Shown here: piece by piece, positions 6,084 to 7,811 of the stretch
Layout of the letters: every line of letters begins with the position of its first letter
Position numbering within the stretch: the stretch's first letter is position 1
Source of the DNA: Candidatus Hydrogenedentota bacterium
GTDB taxonomy: Bacteria > Hydrogenedentota > Hydrogenedentia > Hydrogenedentales > SLHB01
Length of the DNA stretch: 7,811 nucleotides
Direction of reading: 5' to 3'
Assembly (NCBI GenBank): GCA_026387845.1
Contig: JAPLKX010000488.1
Coordinates: forward strand, 1-7,811
Program-made: the position numbers and the translations under genes
Notes under the pieces: generated by a model
What the model was told of the DNA's origin: nothing
Seen by the model: the letters and a program-made list of their open reading frames with translations, nothing else
Databases searched by the model: none

Positions 6084-7811
6084 TAAATCCGCAGTGCCTC
6101 CCCATCCAGTAGGGCAGTAGCCAGAATGTGGGGGCCCATTCGGTTTGGCCGTTGCCGCCTTGGGTGGCTTTCCAGGGGTTTTTGTCCCATCGCATGACGC
6201 CGCGCTCGCTCGGGGGGAGGAGGCGGTTGGTTTGGATGTCGTCGAGGATGGGTTGGCGGACGAGTTTGAGGTCTTCGCGGGTTGAGTTGTCGACGGTCCA
6301 GTCGATGAGGTCGAGGGGCGTGTCGCGCAGAAACATAAGTGAGTCTTCGAGATTGGGGCTGCCGCCGGTGAGCATGGCGTAGGTGAAGTTGAAGAACGGG
6401 CTGTCCTCTTTGCCGGCGCCGAGATACCAGCCTTCGACGCTTTCGCGGTACAGTGCGCGGACCTGTGGGTCGGTCTCGTAGGCGAGCAGGGCGGGGTAGG
6501 CCAACGCCAGCAGTTCGTCATCGATGTGCGTCCGCCATCCGGGGACGTAGGTTTTGGCGCGGCGGACATTTTCGGCGTAGCCTTCGTCGAACAGCAGGCG
6601 TCGGTATTCGCGCTGGTACTTTTCGTCGCCCGTGACGTGCCACGTCGCCTTGAGATAGGAGAGGATCTCGACGGAATTGATGCCGCGCTCGGTGGCCCAC
6701 TCCGGGTCGCGGTTGAGCCGTTCGGGGGCCCACACGCCCCACCGCGTGTGCGCGCCGTCAATGTCGACGAGGACGTAGCCGTTGTCGATGATGTGGTCCA
6801 TGATTCTGCGCATGTGGCCGCGCAGTTCCTCTTTCTGCTCGTCGTCCGCAACGAGGTCGTAGAAGATCGGCAGCGCGTAGAAATGGCCGGTCATCTCGTC
6901 GCTGCTGGTGTCGCCTTTCCACAACCACCCGTCGCGCGTCGCGGGCCGCCATCGCTGCTCGACGGGCTTTTCCCGGACGGATTCGGCGGCCATCTCGGCG
7001 CGCTCGCGGTCGCTGTACGTGCGGTTGGAATCGCTGACCCTCTTCCACGAGGCCGGCACAACGGTGCGCGCCACGAAACCCTCGGTGCCGGTGTACCGCT
7101 GGAGATCGAGCATCGCGGTGTATGCGCTCACCGCACGCTCGCGCGCTTCGGGCTCTTTGGCTGCCGCGTAACGGTAACACTCCGCCGCGAGATACATGGC
7201 GGTGTATTGGCCGTCGTTGTCGTCGTCCATGGGCTTCCACGATTCGAGTTCGCCCGGGCGTTCGAGCCGGCATTTCTCGACAAGGCCCGGCTCGCGTGTG
7301 TGGCGCGCCGCCGTCACGGATTCGAAATGAGCGGCCTTCTGGGCGAGCGTCATCTGCCTGCGCCCAATTGCGCTGACGCCGGCCGCCGTGGCCACGTATG
7401 CCGTGCCATCCGGCCCGAACGCCACGTCGCGCACGTCGTTCGACAGCAGCCATCGCCGGCTGTGCCGCAGCGACCACGCCCGGCCGTCGTACCGGGCGAC
7501 GCCCTGCCGCGTGCCGACCCACATCCGGCCGTCGGGCCCGCGCCGCACGCACCGCACAAAGACGTCATGCAATCCCTCGTCCGGCGTCATCTGGCCCACG
7601 CGCACGCCGCCCCGGTACAAGGTCACCCCGCCCAGCCCGCCCACCCACAGCGTACCTTCGGAGTCGAACGCCAGCGAGGCAACGTCCGGGCTGAGGATCT
7701 CGTTCTCTTTTTGGTACACGCCCCTCTCATTAGGCCGCACGCATACGAGTCCCATGCCGGTGGCGACCCAGCACGTGCCGTCCCCATCCACCATCACGTC
7801 GCGCCGGTTCA
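6076..7811 (-). CDS. Propeller-repeat (Reg_prop-like) protein fused to an alpha-helical domain (5' partial)
   Basis: The frame stays open to the right edge, giving 577 visible residues; the GTG at 7797 lies within a repeat and is probably not the start. Counting from that GTG, four blades resembling two-component-regulator propeller repeats are visible: DGDGTCWVATGMGL (4-17), DSEGTLWVGGLGGV (45-58), GPDGRMWVGTRQGV (87-100) and GPDGTAYVATAAGV (128-141). More presumably lie upstream. Residues about 185-573 form a helical, aromatic-rich region that may be an alpha/alpha toroid. Its distinctive strings are DDDNDGQYTAMYLAAECYRY (191-210), WLWKGDTSSDEMTGHFYALP (291-310), DIDGAHTRWGVWAPERLN (345-362), ERGINSVEILSYLKATWHVTG (370-390, read as ERGINSVEIL then SYLKATWHVTG), THIDDELLALAYPALL (423-438) and DNSTREDLKL (503-512). 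No histidine kinase or GGDEF part is seen. A six-hairpin carbohydrate-active fold is conceivable, but the function is unknown. It is probably exported, although the signal peptide would lie outside the window. Confidence 0.8.
   Translation of the reverse strand, partial: NRRDVMVDGDGTCWVATGMGLVCVRPNERGVYQKENEILSPDVASLAFDSEGTLWVGGLGGVTLYRGGVRVGQMTPDEGLHDVFVRCVRRGPDGRMWVGTRQGVARYDGRAWSLRHSRRWLLSNDVRDVAFGPDGTAYVATAAGVSAIGRRQMTLAQKAAHFESVTAARHTREPGLVEKCRLERPGELESWKPMDDDNDGQYTAMYLAAECYRYAAAKEPEARERAVSAYTAMLDLQRYTGTEGFVARTVVPASWKRVSDSNRTYSDRERAEMAAESVREKPVEQRWRPATRDGWLWKGDTSSDEMTGHFYALPIFYDLVADDEQKEELRGHMRRIMDHIIDNGYVLVDIDGAHTRWGVWAPERLNRDPEWATERGINSVEILSYLKATWHVTGDEKYQREYRRLLFDEGYAENVRRAKTYVPGWRTHIDDELLALAYPALLAYETDPQVRALYRESVEGWYLGAGKEDSPFFNFTYAMLTGGSPNLEDSLMFLRDTPLDLIDWTVDNSTREDLKLVRQPILDDIQTNRLLPPSERGVMRWDKNPWKATQGGNGQTEWAPTFWLLPYWMGRHCGFIN

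Noticed and set aside
4608..6851. 747-codon open frame on the minus strand opposite aroC
   Set aside because: It mirrors aroC and part of the propeller gene. Its composition (His/Arg/Ala-rich, then Thr/Ser/Pro-rich) reflects third-position GC bias, and it shows no recognisable motif.

Overview
The window is GC-rich bacterial DNA, apparently chromosomal. No phage, plasmid, tRNA, rRNA or CRISPR signal was seen. A secreted PASTA-repeat protein with a C-terminal sorting-type tail, a Reg_prop-type propeller fused to a helical domain, and short palindromic repeats between genes together suggest a heterotrophic lineage of the Planctomycetota/Hydrogenedentota kind. That placement is inferred from gene style; no marker gene was compared.

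Layout. Bases 1-1956 (+) hold the 3' part of a surface protein: PASTA repeats, a fibronectin III-like domain, two further beta-rich regions and a C-terminal Cys/Gly-helix-Arg tail. A 119-base spacer with a 9-bp tandem repeat separates it from a minus-strand pair transcribed towards it: rsmE (3178-2441), then a HIT-family hydrolase (2423-2076). A 101-base divergent intergenic region with a candidate sigma-70 promoter leads into aroA (3280-4560, +). Next come a compound inverted repeat of about 115 bp and aroC (4695-6083, +). aroC meets the 3' end of the last gene (minus, running off the right edge) tail to tail with an 8-bp overlap. That last gene encodes propeller repeats followed by an alpha-helical domain of unknown function.

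How the genes relate. aroA and aroC encode the last two steps of chorismate synthesis (shikimate 3-phosphate to EPSP to chorismate) and are probably one transcription unit, although a palindromic element fills almost all the space between them. Both enzymes differ from the textbook sequences. AroC has Tyr where the first catalytic His is expected, and it carries an extra segment of roughly 60 residues. AroA lacks several conserved active-site side chains in a hand alignment. rsmE and the HIT gene are a typical housekeeping pair (rRNA methylation and nucleotide phosphoramidate hydrolysis) with a 17-base gap containing a strong Shine-Dalgarno. The two flanking genes look like envelope or secreted proteins unrelated to the central metabolic block.

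I see no clear new multi-gene system. The items most worth checking are the variant AroC and the palindromic element inside the aro operon.
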